Source: Stenotrophomonas sp. ESTM1D_MKCIP4_1 (lineage in GTDB: Bacteria > Pseudomonadota > Gammaproteobacteria > Xanthomonadales > Xanthomonadaceae). From it: a stretch of DNA of 64,000 nt. The stretch covers positions 234,317 to 298,316 of the forward strand of contig NZ_CP026004.1 of assembly GCF_003086895.1 (NCBI RefSeq), in the 5' to 3' direction. The position numbers were made by a program, and so were the translations under genes. This document shows positions 38,042 to 45,978 of this stretch, one piece after another; the first letter of the stretch is position 1; every line of letters starts with the position of its first letter. A model generated the notes under the pieces. It saw only the letters and a program-made list of their open reading frames with translations, did no database searches and was not told where the DNA came from.

Positions 38042-38848
38042 CTATCGGCTCGGCGCCACCGCATCGCTCTGCGGCTGCTCGCGCGCGCTGGCTGCCGCCT
38101 GCAGGGTGTCGCCACGTTCGATCAACCGCAGCGGCTGCCCCTGGTAGCGCACTTCCAGCGCATCGTGGGCCTCGGCCACGGCCGCCACCAGCGGGCACAG
38201 GGCCTGCGCGCGGGCTTCGATGCGCTCGGCGCGGCCTTCCAGCTGCTGCTCCATCTGCGCATCCAGGCGATCGGCGCGCTCTTCCATCGCATCGCTGCGG
38301 CCGGTGACCATCTGCCACAGCATGCTGCGCGCGATGGACGCCGACAGCGACTCGGCCATGTCCTGCACCCTGGCCTCGAACCCCGGCCCGAACACCGCCT
38401 GTTCCCAGTAGCCCTTGCCCAGGGTGCTGCCGATCCAGTCATCGGCCTGCCGCCGCAGGCGCCGCACCTTGCGGCTGTTGGCAGTGCCGGTGAGGCTTTC
38501 ATAGACTCCATCAAGCACGTCGAAGCTCAGCCCGCTCACTTCATGCGCCAGCGCCGTGGCCGCCGGCATCAGCTGCCGCGCCCCGGCTTCCATCTGCCGC
38601 AGGCGGGCTGCATCGGCCTCGCTGACCGGCACCACCGTGTTGTCCAGGCTCAGTACGCCATCGTGGAACACCACCTCATGCGGCGCCTGTGGGCCATGCC
38701 GCAACCAGATGCCGCCGCTGTCCACCAGCACGTCGTAGTCGGTGCGCATGCCGCATTGGTCCGCGCGCAGCGTCGGGGCGTCGGCGGCCATCACCGGGGC
38801 GGTGGCCAGGCCGGCCAGCAGGGCCAGGGCGGGGAGGGGCAGACGCAT
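38042..38848 (-). CDS. DUF2884 (YggN-like) secreted protein
   Basis: A 268-residue protein with a signal peptide (residues 1-21, ending PVMA) and the YggN/DUF2884 pattern: an early Cys (DQCGM), a hydrophobic VVFHDGVLSLDN strand and a long helical second half with SLSASIARSMLWQM. It is predicted to be periplasmic. The function is unknown. An AGGA ribosome site precedes the ATG. Confidence 0.82.
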   Translation of the reverse strand: MRLPLPALALLAGLATAPVMAADAPTLRADQCGMRTDYDVLVDSGGIWLRHGPQAPHEVVFHDGVLSLDNTVVPVSEADAARLRQMEAGARQLMPAATALAHEVSGLSFDVLDGVYESLTGTANSRKVRRLRRQADDWIGSTLGKGYWEQAVFGPGFEARVQDMAESLSASIARSMLWQMVTGRSDAMEERADRLDAQMEQQLEGRAERIEARAQALCPLVAAVAEAHDALEVRYQGQPLRLIERGDTLQAAASAREQPQSDAVAPSR

Positions 38849-38977
38849 GGTGGAATCCTTTCCGATCAGTGCAGGTCCCCAGCATCGCGCGCCAGGGCGG
38901 TGCCGTCACTGGCCGGAAGTCACTGTCCGGGTGTGCATCCATCGGCCATACCGGCTTTCCCACCGGCTGCCCACCCT

Positions 38978-38986
38978 CTATCCACA
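38978..38986 (+). promoter_or_regulatory. DnaA-box-like sequence upstream of nrdA
   Basis: CTATCCACA differs from the DnaA box TTATCCACA at one base. DnaA boxes control nrdAB in E. coli, so this single site in the 566-base gap before nrdA may matter, but it could be chance. Confidence 0.3.
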
Positions 38987-39169
38987 GGGTTGTCCCTAGC
39001 CAGCTTCATCACTGTCATGTGAAGCTGTCATTGTTCCGTTTCCGCAGCACGTTGTACCGCCGATGTGACGCCTTCCGGGCTTGACTGCGCAGCCCGTTCC
39101 GGCAGGTCCAAAGCGTCCGGACACGGCGTCGATGGCATGATCCTTGCGCCGCAAGGGATTACCAAATTT

Positions 39170-39217
39170 CACTACATTTGGCGTTGACGGCCCCCATCAC
39201 CCCCACTATCTTGTGGC
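39170..39217 (+). promoter_or_regulatory. Probable NrdR boxes of nrdA
   Basis: Two similar sites, CACTACATTTGGCG (39170-39183) and CACTATCTTGTGG (from 39204), are 34 bases apart. The second covers the -10 and the first abuts the -35 of the promoter below, as expected for repression by NrdR. The match to the NrdR consensus is partial. Confidence 0.45.
39184..39212 (+). promoter_or_regulatory. nrdA sigma-70 promoter
   Basis: -35 TTGACG (39184-39189), 17-base spacer, -10 TATCTT (39207-39212). The transcript would start near 39219 and have a leader of about 195 bases before the GTG start. No gene is seen in the leader. Confidence 0.6.
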
Positions 39218-39414
39218 CGTCGGTCGCAGCTACCCCAACTCCCGGGTCCGCAGCGGGTCCACCACGGTACCCGCCAGCGATCGCCAACCGGCAGCGGAAG
39301 GCGCAGGGTCTCACCTCCTGCGACGCCGTCCTGCCACCCTGGGCTGTCATGTCCCGGGCTGCGTCACCCCCGATGCATCGAGCACCCCTACATCACGCCA
39401 AGAGGACACACGCC

Positions 39415-41817
39415 GTGACCACCGAATCCAGCGCCACCATCGAGAAGGAAAGCGAGTTCCTGCTGACGTCGCCGCCGACGGCCAACGCGATGAGCGTGAC
39501 CAAGCGCAACGGCACGACCGAGCTGGTGGACCTGAACAAGATCGTGCGCGCAGTGCAGCGTTCCTCCGAAGGCCTGCACGCCGTCGATCCGATGCGCGTG
39601 GCCACCCGTACCATCTCCGGCCTGTACAACGGCGCCACCACCCGCGAACTGGACGAACTGTCCATCCGCACCGCCGCCCTGCTGATCGGTGAAGAGCCCG
39701 AGTACGGCCGCCTGGCCGCGCGCCTGCTGGCCAACTACATCGCCAAGGAAGTGTCGGGCCAGGAAATCTACGCCTTCTCGCAGTCGGTCAGCCGTGGCCA
39801 CGAAGTGGGCCTGATCAACGACCGCCTGCTGAACTTCGTGCAGACCAACGCACGCAAGCTCAACGATGCCATCGACATCTCGCTGGACCTGAACTTCGAT
39901 TACTTCGGCCTGCGTACCCTGTACGACCGCTACCTGCTGCGCCATCCGCACACCCGCAAGGTCATCGAGACCCCGCAGCAGTTCTTCCTGCGCATCGCCA
40001 GCGCGCTGAGCGAAGACGTGTCCGAGACCCTGGCGCTGTACAAGCGCATGGGCAACCTGGACTACCTGCCGTCCAGCCCGACCCTGTTCAATTCCGGCAC
40101 CACCCACGAGCAGCTGTCCTCGTGCTTCCTGCTGGATTCGCCGCAGGATTCGCTGGAATCGATCTACTCCAAGTACGGCGACATCGCCCAGCTGTCCAAG
40201 TTCTCCGGCGGCATCGGCGTCAGCTACACCCGCGTGCGTTCGCGTGGTTCGCTCATCAAGTCCACCAACGGCCATTCCAACGGCATCGTGCCGTGGCTGA
40301 AGACCATGGATTCGTCCGTGGCGGCGGTAAACCAGGGCGGCAAGCGCAAGGGCGCGGCCTGCGTCTACCTGGAAACCTGGCACGCCGACATCGAGGATTT
40401 CCTCGAACTGCGTGACAACACCGGTGACGAAGCCCGCCGTACCCACAACCTGAACCTGGCCAACTGGGTGCCGGACCTGTTCATGAAGCGCGTCGAGGCC
40501 GACCAGGAATGGTCGCTGTTCGATCCGCGCGTCGTGCCGGAATTCACCGACCTGTTCGGCGAAGCCTTCGAGGCTGCCTACCTGCAGGCCGAAGCCCAGG
40601 GCAAGGCCAACCGCACCATCTCCGCCCGCAAGCTGTACGCCCGCATGATGCGTACCCTGGCCGAGACCGGTAACGGCTGGATGACCTTCAAGGACAAGTG
40701 CAACCGCGCCAGCAACCAGACCCTGCGTCCGGGCAACGTGATCCACCTGTCCAACCTGTGCACGGAAATCCTGGAAGTCACCTCCAACGATGAAACCGCC
40801 GTGTGCAACCTGGGTTCGATCAACCTGGGCAACCACTTCGACGAGCACAACGAGTTCGACTTCGAGAAGCTGGCCGAGACCGTGCGCCTGGCCGTGCGCC
40901 AGCTCGACCGCGTCATCGACCTGAACTTCTACCCGATCGAAACCGCCCGCCGCGCCAACCTGCGCTGGCGTCCGGTCGGCCTGGGCTGCATGGGCCTGCA
41001 GGACGTGTTCTTCCGCAAGCGCCTGCCGTTCGACAGCGCCGAAGCCCGCGCCCTGTCGAAGAAGATTGCCGAAACCATCTACTTCCACGCCCTGGAAACC
41101 TCCTCGGAGCTGGCCCAGGAACGCGGCAAGCACCCGTCGTTCAACGACACCCGTGCCGCCAGCGGCGAACTGCAGTTCGACGCCTGGAACGTGGTGCCCG
41201 AAGACACCGCACGCTGGGATGCCCTGCGCGCACGCATCAAGGAACACGGCCTGCGCAACTCGCTGATGATCGCGATTGCTCCGACCGCCACCATCGCTTC
41301 GATCGCCGGTTGCTACGAGTGCGTCGAACCGCAGGTGTCCAACCTGTTCAAGCGCGAAACCCTGTCCGGTGACTTCCTGCAGGTCAACCGCTACCTGGTG
41401 AACGAGCTGAAGAAGCTGGGCCTGTGGACCGCCGATATGCGCGATGCCATCAAGCTGGCCGAAGGTTCCATCGCCGGCGTGGCGCAGATTCCGGAAGCCC
41501 TGCGCGAGGTCTACCGCACCGCGTGGGAACTGCCGATGCGTTCGCTGATCGACATGGCCGCCGAGCGTGGCGCCTTCATCGACCAGTCGGCCTCGCTCAA
41601 CCTGTTCATGGAAAGCCCGAACATCGGCGCGATGTCCTCCATGTACATGTACGCCTGGAAGCAGGGCATCAAGACCACCTACTACCTGCGTTCGCGCCCG
41701 GCCACCAAGATCGCCAAGACCACGGTGAGCAGCGCAGCCCCGGCCAAGGTGTTCACCCCGGACGAAGCCATCGCCTGCTCGCTGGAAAACCCGGAAGCCT
41801 GCGAGGCCTGCCAGTAA
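39415..41817 (+). CDS. nrdA: Ribonucleotide reductase class Ia, alpha subunit
   Basis: An 800-residue catalytic subunit. An ATP-cone lies at the N-terminus (SVTKRNGTTELVDLNKIVRAVQ, about residues 26-47), the radical-site Asn/Cys/Glu are in SNLCTEI, the active-site loop is in SSCFLLD, and the redox Cys pair is at the C-terminus (CEACQ). With NrdB it reduces ribonucleoside diphosphates for DNA synthesis under aerobic conditions. I chose the GTG at 39415, preceded by AGAGGA; the next ATG (39490) would cut into the ATP-cone. nrdB follows after a block of three SMAG elements. Confidence 0.95.
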   Translation: MTTESSATIEKESEFLLTSPPTANAMSVTKRNGTTELVDLNKIVRAVQRSSEGLHAVDPMRVATRTISGLYNGATTRELDELSIRTAALLIGEEPEYGRLAARLLANYIAKEVSGQEIYAFSQSVSRGHEVGLINDRLLNFVQTNARKLNDAIDISLDLNFDYFGLRTLYDRYLLRHPHTRKVIETPQQFFLRIASALSEDVSETLALYKRMGNLDYLPSSPTLFNSGTTHEQLSSCFLLDSPQDSLESIYSKYGDIAQLSKFSGGIGVSYTRVRSRGSLIKSTNGHSNGIVPWLKTMDSSVAAVNQGGKRKGAACVYLETWHADIEDFLELRDNTGDEARRTHNLNLANWVPDLFMKRVEADQEWSLFDPRVVPEFTDLFGEAFEAAYLQAEAQGKANRTISARKLYARMMRTLAETGNGWMTFKDKCNRASNQTLRPGNVIHLSNLCTEILEVTSNDETAVCNLGSINLGNHFDEHNEFDFEKLAETVRLAVRQLDRVIDLNFYPIETARRANLRWRPVGLGCMGLQDVFFRKRLPFDSAEARALSKKIAETIYFHALETSSELAQERGKHPSFNDTRAASGELQFDAWNVVPEDTARWDALRARIKEHGLRNSLMIAIAPTATIASIAGCYECVEPQVSNLFKRETLSGDFLQVNRYLVNELKKLGLWTADMRDAIKLAEGSIAGVAQIPEALREVYRTAWELPMRSLIDMAAERGAFIDQSASLNLFMESPNIGAMSSMYMYAWKQGIKTTYYLRSRPATKIAKTTVSSAAPAKVFTPDEAIACSLENPEACEACQ

Positions 41818-41826
41818 CGCCGTGCG

Positions 41827-41931
41827 GTAGTGCCGGCCGCTGGCCGGCAACCCCGCGGTAGGTGCCGACCGTTGGTCGGCACTGCTGCTCGAATACGGAA
41901 ACACCAAGGTAGCGCCGGGCCACGCCCGGCG
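41827..41931. repeat. Three SMAG palindromes between nrdA and nrdB
   Basis: GTAG-headed elements at 41827 (GCCGGCC arms), 41858 (GTGCCGACC arms) and 41909 (CGCCGGGC arms). The last hairpin is directly followed by TTTTG, so it looks like a weak terminator 30 bases before nrdB. Confidence 0.88.
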
Positions 41932-41960
41932 TTTTGACCCGAGAAGACAAGGAAACACCC

Positions 41961-42980
41961 ATGGCCGACACGCCCAAGCAGATGCTGCTCGATCCCGGTT
42001 TTGAACTGACCCTGCGCCCGATGCGCTACCCGCAGTTCTATGACATGTACCGGAACGCGATCAAGAACACCTGGACGGTGGAAGAGATCAACTTCCAGAT
42101 CGACATCACCGACCTGCACAGCAAGATGTCGCCGGGTGAGCGTCACCTGATCCACCGCCTGGTCGCGTTCTTCGCCACCGGCGATTCGATCGTGTCCAAC
42201 AACCTGGTGCTGAACCTGTACCAGCACTTGAACGCGCCCGAAGCGCGCATGTACCTGTCGCGCCAGCTGTACGAAGAAGCGCTGCACGTGCAGTTCTACC
42301 TGACCCTGCTCGACAACTACCTGCCGGATCCGGAGGAGCGCGTCAAAGCCTTCGCCGCGGTGGAAAACATCGACTCGATCAAGAAGAAGGCCGACTTCTG
42401 CTTCAAGTGGATCGACTCGATCCAGGACCTCAAGCGCATCGAAACCCGTGCCGAGCGCCGCCAGTTCCTGCTGAACCAGATCTGCTTCGCCGCGTGCATC
42501 GAAGGCCTGTTCTTCTTCGCCGCCTTCGCCTACGTGTACTACTTCCGTTCGCGCGGCCTGCTGCCGGGTCTGGCCTCGGGCACCAACTGGGTGTTCCGCG
42601 ACGAAAGCGCGCACATGGAGTTCGCGTTTGAATCGGTGCGCGTCGTTCGTGAGGAAGAGCCGGACCTGTTCGACGACGAAATGAAGCAGCAGGTCTATGA
42701 CATGCTGGCCGAAGCCATCGAGTGCGAAGTGCAGTTTGCCGAGGACGTGCTGTCCGGTGGCGTGGCGGGTATCTCGACCCGCGACATGCGCCAGTACCTG
42801 CAGCACTGCGCCGACCAGCACTTCGCCAAGCTGGGCATGGAAAAGAAGTACAACGTGCGCAACCCGCTGCCGTTCATGGAACTGCAGGACGTGCAGGAAC
42901 TGACCAACTTCTTCGAGCGCCGCGTCTCGGCCTACCAGGTGGGCGTGCAGGGCGAAGTCGCCTTCGACATGAATTTCTGA
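41961..42980 (+). CDS. nrdB: Ribonucleotide reductase class Ia, beta subunit
   Basis: A 339-residue R2 subunit. Iron ligands and the radical Tyr are visible: Asp in TGDSIVSNN, Glu-x-x-His in EEALHVQFY with Tyr four residues after the His, a second Glu-rich helix (CIEGLFFF) and DESAHMEF. It makes the tyrosyl radical used by NrdA. An AAGGAA site precedes the ATG. It is followed by a strong terminator. Confidence 0.95.
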   Translation: MADTPKQMLLDPGFELTLRPMRYPQFYDMYRNAIKNTWTVEEINFQIDITDLHSKMSPGERHLIHRLVAFFATGDSIVSNNLVLNLYQHLNAPEARMYLSRQLYEEALHVQFYLTLLDNYLPDPEERVKAFAAVENIDSIKKKADFCFKWIDSIQDLKRIETRAERRQFLLNQICFAACIEGLFFFAAFAYVYYFRSRGLLPGLASGTNWVFRDESAHMEFAFESVRVVREEEPDLFDDEMKQQVYDMLAEAIECEVQFAEDVLSGGVAGISTRDMRQYLQHCADQHFAKLGMEKKYNVRNPLPFMELQDVQELTNFFERRVSAYQVGVQGEVAFDMNF

Positions 42981-43007
42981 TCGAACCGGTCAGGCCTGTC
43001 GCAACAG

Positions 43008-43035
43008 AAAACCCCGGCGAATGCCGGGGTTTTTT
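43008..43035 (+). terminator. Rho-independent terminator after nrdB
   Basis: An 11-base stem AAAACCCCGGC/GCCGGGGTTTT with loop GAAT, followed by TT. Confidence 0.92.
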
Positions 43036-43056
43036 GTGGCCGAACGTGGGCCCTCT

Positions 43057-43152
43057 GTAGAGCCGAGCTTGCTCGACTGCTCTTGCGCCTTTGTAGAGTC
43101 GAGCTTGCTCGACTGCTCTGCGCGAACGGCAGTCGAGCAAGCTCGACTCCAC
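43057..43152. repeat. SMAG cluster (three palindromes)
   Basis: GTAG heads at 43057 and 43093, then an inverted copy ending at 43152 (CCAC, one base off CTAC), all with GTCGAGC-type arms. The second and third belong to the first copy of a tandem duplication. Confidence 0.88.
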
Positions 43153-43161
43153 AAAGAGCGG

Positions 43162-43236
43162 TTACCGTCGCCCTTCCACCGCCATCCGCACGGCCAGCCC
43201 GGCCATCACCGTGCCCATCAACCAGCGCTGCGCGGC
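43162..43236 (-). pseudogene. Remnant of LysE exporter C-terminus
   Basis: Encodes AAQRWLMGTVMAGLAVRMAV followed by EGRR and a stop, differing from the intact gene by one residue (Met for Leu). It has no start and is a product of the local duplication. Confidence 0.85.
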
Positions 43237-43248
43237 GTGCGTGCTTTC

Positions 43249-43308
43249 GTAGAGTCGAGCTTGCTCGACTGCTTTCCGCGAACGGCAGTCGAGCAAGCTC
43301 GACGCTAC
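43249..43308. repeat. SMAG inverted pair in the second duplication copy
   Basis: GTAG head at 43249, inverted element ending CTAC at 43308, GTCGAGC-type arms. Confidence 0.88.
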
Positions 43309-43317
43309 AGAGAGCGG

Positions 43318-43953
43318 TTACCGCCGCCCTTCCACCGCCATCCGCACGGCCAGCCCGGCCAGCACCGTGCCCATCAGCCAGCGCTGCGCGGCCTGCCAGC
43401 TCGGCCTCGCGGCCAGGAACGCCGCAATGCTGCCGGCCATCAGCACGATCACCGTGTTCACCGCCAGGCTGACCCCGATCTGGGTGAAGCCCAGCACCAC
43501 CGACTGGGCCAGCACGCTGCCGTGGCCGTCCGGGTGCAGGAACTGCGGCAGCAGGGACAGGTACATCACCGCGATCTTCGGGTTCAGCAGGTTGGTCAGG
43601 AAACCCATCGCGAACAACCGGCGCGGGCTGTCCACGGGCAGCGCATGCACCGCGAACGGCGAGCGACCGCCCGGCTTCACCGCCTGCCAGGCCAGGTACA
43701 GCAGGTACAGCGCGCCGCCGATGCGCAGCGTGTCGTAGGCGAAGGGCACGGTCATCAGCAGGGCGGTGATGCCCAGCGCCGCGCACAGCATGTAGAACAC
43801 GAAGCCCAGCGCCACGCCGCCCAGCGACACCAGCCCAGCACGGCGGCCCTGGCAGATCGAGCGCGAGACCAGGTAGACCATGTTCGGCCCAGGCGTGAGC
43901 ACCATGCCCAGCGACAACAGGGCAAAGGCCAACAGGTCGGAAGCGGCAGGCAT
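43318..43953 (-). CDS. LysE/RhtB-family amino-acid exporter
   Basis: A 211-residue membrane protein of six hydrophobic segments. The N-terminal GMVLTPGPNMVYL and the GFLTNLLNPK loop are the signatures of the LysE/RhtB exporters. It probably exports homoserine, threonine or a related amino acid; the substrate is not certain. Start at ATG 43953. The 3' end has been duplicated downstream with its SMAG pair. Confidence 0.9.
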   Translation of the reverse strand: MPAASDLLAFALLSLGMVLTPGPNMVYLVSRSICQGRRAGLVSLGGVALGFVFYMLCAALGITALLMTVPFAYDTLRIGGALYLLYLAWQAVKPGGRSPFAVHALPVDSPRRLFAMGFLTNLLNPKIAVMYLSLLPQFLHPDGHGSVLAQSVVLGFTQIGVSLAVNTVIVLMAGSIAAFLAARPSWQAAQRWLMGTVLAGLAVRMAVEGRR

Positions 43954-44044
43954 GGGCAGTCCGTGCAGTGGGCGTGGCGCAGTGTAGCGCCGCCTGCACC
44001 GGGCCTGGCTTAAAATCGCCGCACCCCACACCGATGGCCCCGCC

Positions 44045-44467
44045 ATGACCCCCATCCCCGAAACCGTGCCGCCCATCGAAGTGCGCATGGCCGAAATCGT
44101 CTTCCCCAACCACACCAACCACATGGGCACGCTGTTCGGTGGCCAGGCGCTGGCGTGGATGGACAAGGCCGCCTTCCTGGCCGCCGCCCGCTATTCGCGC
44201 CGCACCGTGGTGACCGCGCGCAGCGACCAGGTCGATTTCAAGCTGCCCATCCGCATCGGCCAGATGGTGGAAACCGTGGGCCGCATCGTCGAAGTGGGCC
44301 GCAGCTCGATGAAGGTCGAGGTGGAGCTGATTGCCGAGGACCTGCACAGCGGCGAGCGCAAGCTGTGCACCCGCGGCCACTTCGTGATGATCGCGCTGGG
44401 CGACGACGGCCATCCGACCGCGGTGCCGGCCCTGCCGGGCGCCCCGGCGGCCGACCCGGCCAGCTGA
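44045..44467 (+). CDS. Acyl-CoA thioesterase, hot-dog fold (YciA-like)
   Basis: A 140-residue hot-dog thioesterase. NHMGTLFGGQALAWMDKAA carries the Asp and Gly residues typical of YciA/acyl-CoA hydrolases. It hydrolyses acyl-CoA thioesters; chain-length preference is unknown. It is divergent from the LysE exporter gene and followed after 43 bases by the sirtuin gene. Confidence 0.9.
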   Translation: MTPIPETVPPIEVRMAEIVFPNHTNHMGTLFGGQALAWMDKAAFLAAARYSRRTVVTARSDQVDFKLPIRIGQMVETVGRIVEVGRSSMKVEVELIAEDLHSGERKLCTRGHFVMIALGDDGHPTAVPALPGAPAADPAS

Positions 44468-44510
44468 CCACGCGCTTGCGGGGACGCCCGTGCGCCCCCA
44501 TTTCGCTGCC

Positions 44511-45317
44511 ATGACCCCGCCGCTGACCGACTTCATCGACCGCGCCCAACGCCTGTTCGTGCTGACCGGCGCCGGCTGCAGTACCGCCTCGGGCATCCCC
44601 GATTACCGCGATACCGACGGCCAGTGGAAACGCACGCCGCCGGTGACTTACCAGGCCTTCATGGGCGAGGCGGCCACCCGCCAGCGCTACTGGGCGCGCA
44701 GCCTGCTGGGCTGGCCGCGCTTCGGTCTGGCCCTGCCCAACGGTACCCACCAGGCACTGGCCGCGCTGGAAGCCCGCGGCACCCTGCAGGTGCTGCTGAC
44801 CCAGAACGTGGACGGCCTGCACCAGCGTGCCGGCAGCCGGAATGTGATCGACCTGCACGGGCGCCTCGATCTGGTGCGCTGCATGGGCTGCGAGCGCCGC
44901 AGTGGGCGCGAAGACTTCCAGCAGCGCCTGCTTGATGCCAATCCGGGCTGGGAGGCGCTGGAAGCGGGCATCGCCCCGGATGGCGACGCCGATCTGGAGA
45001 CCGATTTCTCCACCTTCGTGGTGCCCGATTGCCCGTACTGCGGTGGCCTGTTGAAGCCGGATGTGGTGTTCTTCGGTGAAAGCGTGCCGCGAGATCGCGT
45101 TGAGGCCGTGCATGAACATCTGCGCCAGGCCGATGCGGTGCTGGTGGTGGGTTCCTCGCTGATGGTCTATTCCGGCTTCCGTTTCGTGCAGGCGGCCGCC
45201 AAGGCCGGGCTGCCGGTGGCGGCATTGAATCGCGGGCGTACCCGCGCCGACGACCTGCTGCAGTTCAAGGATGAACGCGATTGCGCCGAGGCATTGGCTG
45301 GCCTCGTCAGCCGGTAG
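44511..45317 (+). CDS. Sirtuin, NAD-dependent protein deacylase
   Basis: A 268-residue Sir2 protein. The NAD-binding GAGCSTASGIPDYRD, the TQNVDGLHQRAGS segment, the catalytic His in DLHGR and the four zinc Cys (CMGC and CPYC) are all intact. It resembles the SIRT4-like bacterial class. It removes acyl groups from lysines using NAD, possibly tying metabolism to NAD level. ATG 44511 is preferred over a GTG at 44490. The stop TAG lies inside the GTAG head of the first element of a repeat cluster. Confidence 0.93.
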   Translation: MTPPLTDFIDRAQRLFVLTGAGCSTASGIPDYRDTDGQWKRTPPVTYQAFMGEAATRQRYWARSLLGWPRFGLALPNGTHQALAALEARGTLQVLLTQNVDGLHQRAGSRNVIDLHGRLDLVRCMGCERRSGREDFQQRLLDANPGWEALEAGIAPDGDADLETDFSTFVVPDCPYCGGLLKPDVVFFGESVPRDRVEAVHEHLRQADAVLVVGSSLMVYSGFRFVQAAAKAGLPVAALNRGRTRADDLLQFKDERDCAEALAGLVSR

Positions 45318-45834
45318 AGTCGACTGTCAGTCGACTACCGCGCGCAGCGCGGGGTGTTCAGCCATCCCGCCCCCGCGAAGCCGTTGAAGGGATGAACGCG
45401 ATTGCGCCGAGGCCCTGGCCGCCTTTGCGACCCGGCAGCATCCGGCCGGGTAGAGTCGACTGTCAGTCGACTATCGCGCGCAGCGCGGGATGTTCAGTCG
45501 TATCGCCAACGGCAGTCGACCAACGGTCGACTCTACCGTTCACGCGCCCCCGCGAATGCGCCGAGGCCCTGGCCGCATTGCGACCTGGCAGCATCCGGCC
45601 GGGTAGAGTCGACTGTCAGTCGACTACCGCGCGCAGCGCGGGGTGTTCAGCCGTATCGCCAACGGCAGTCGACCAAAGGTCGACTCTACCGTTCACGCGC
45701 CCCCGCGATTGCGCCGAGGCCCTGGCCGCCTTTGCGACCCGGCAGCATCCGGCCGGGTAGAGTCGACTAACGCGCGCAGCGCGGGGTGTTCAGCCGTATC
45801 GCAGAAAGCAGTCGACTGACAGTCGACTCTACCG
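45314..45834. repeat. SMAG cluster with three copies of the sirtuin 3' end
   Basis: Seven or eight GTCGACTG-type palindromes with GTAG or CTAC ends alternate with three remnants of the sirtuin C-terminal coding end, beginning near 45398, 45551 and 45706 (period about 153-155 bases). Each unit also has the spacer with CGCGCGCAGCGCGG. No intact gene lies in 45318-45978. Confidence 0.88.
45391..45453 (+). pseudogene. Sirtuin C-terminal remnant, copy 1
   Basis: Reads DERDCAEALAAFATRQHPAG and then TAG, the TAG being part of a SMAG head. The intact gene ends DERDCAEALAGLVSR. Two shorter copies follow near 45551-45605 and 45706-45760. Confidence 0.8.
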
Positions 45835-45853
45835 TTCATCGCCCCGTGCAGCC

Positions 45854-45876
45854 GGTAGCGCCGGGCCATGCCCGGC
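45854..45876. repeat. SMAG palindrome (CGCCGGGC type)
   Basis: GTAG head and CGCCGGGC/GCCCGGCG arms around CAT, at the end of the repeat cluster. Confidence 0.85.
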
Positions 45877-45978
45877 GAGCGTGCAATGCGCCCCCGCGAA
45901 ACAGCGATCCATCCAGATGGTTGATCCGCAGGCTGTGCAGCGGTGCAATACGCACCCCCTCCGCATGTCCTTACCGTC

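Larger units (their letters stand above)
43093..43392. repeat. Tandem duplication carrying a SMAG pair and the LysE gene 3' end
   Basis: Positions 43093-43236 and 43249-43392 are near-identical, offset by 156 bases. Each has a SMAG pair and the last 25 codons of the LysE exporter including its stop. In the first copy the gene tail is a remnant (43162-43236) with three substitutions across about 75 bases. Confidence 0.9.

Noticed and set aside
39178..39414. N-terminal extension of NrdA
   Set aside because: The frame runs over the promoter and leader, the sequence is unlike NrdA, and a good ribosome site precedes the GTG at 39415.
45318..45770. Small proteins with repeated STVSRLPRAARG-type segments
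   Set aside because: They are translations of SMAG pairs and gene-end remnants.
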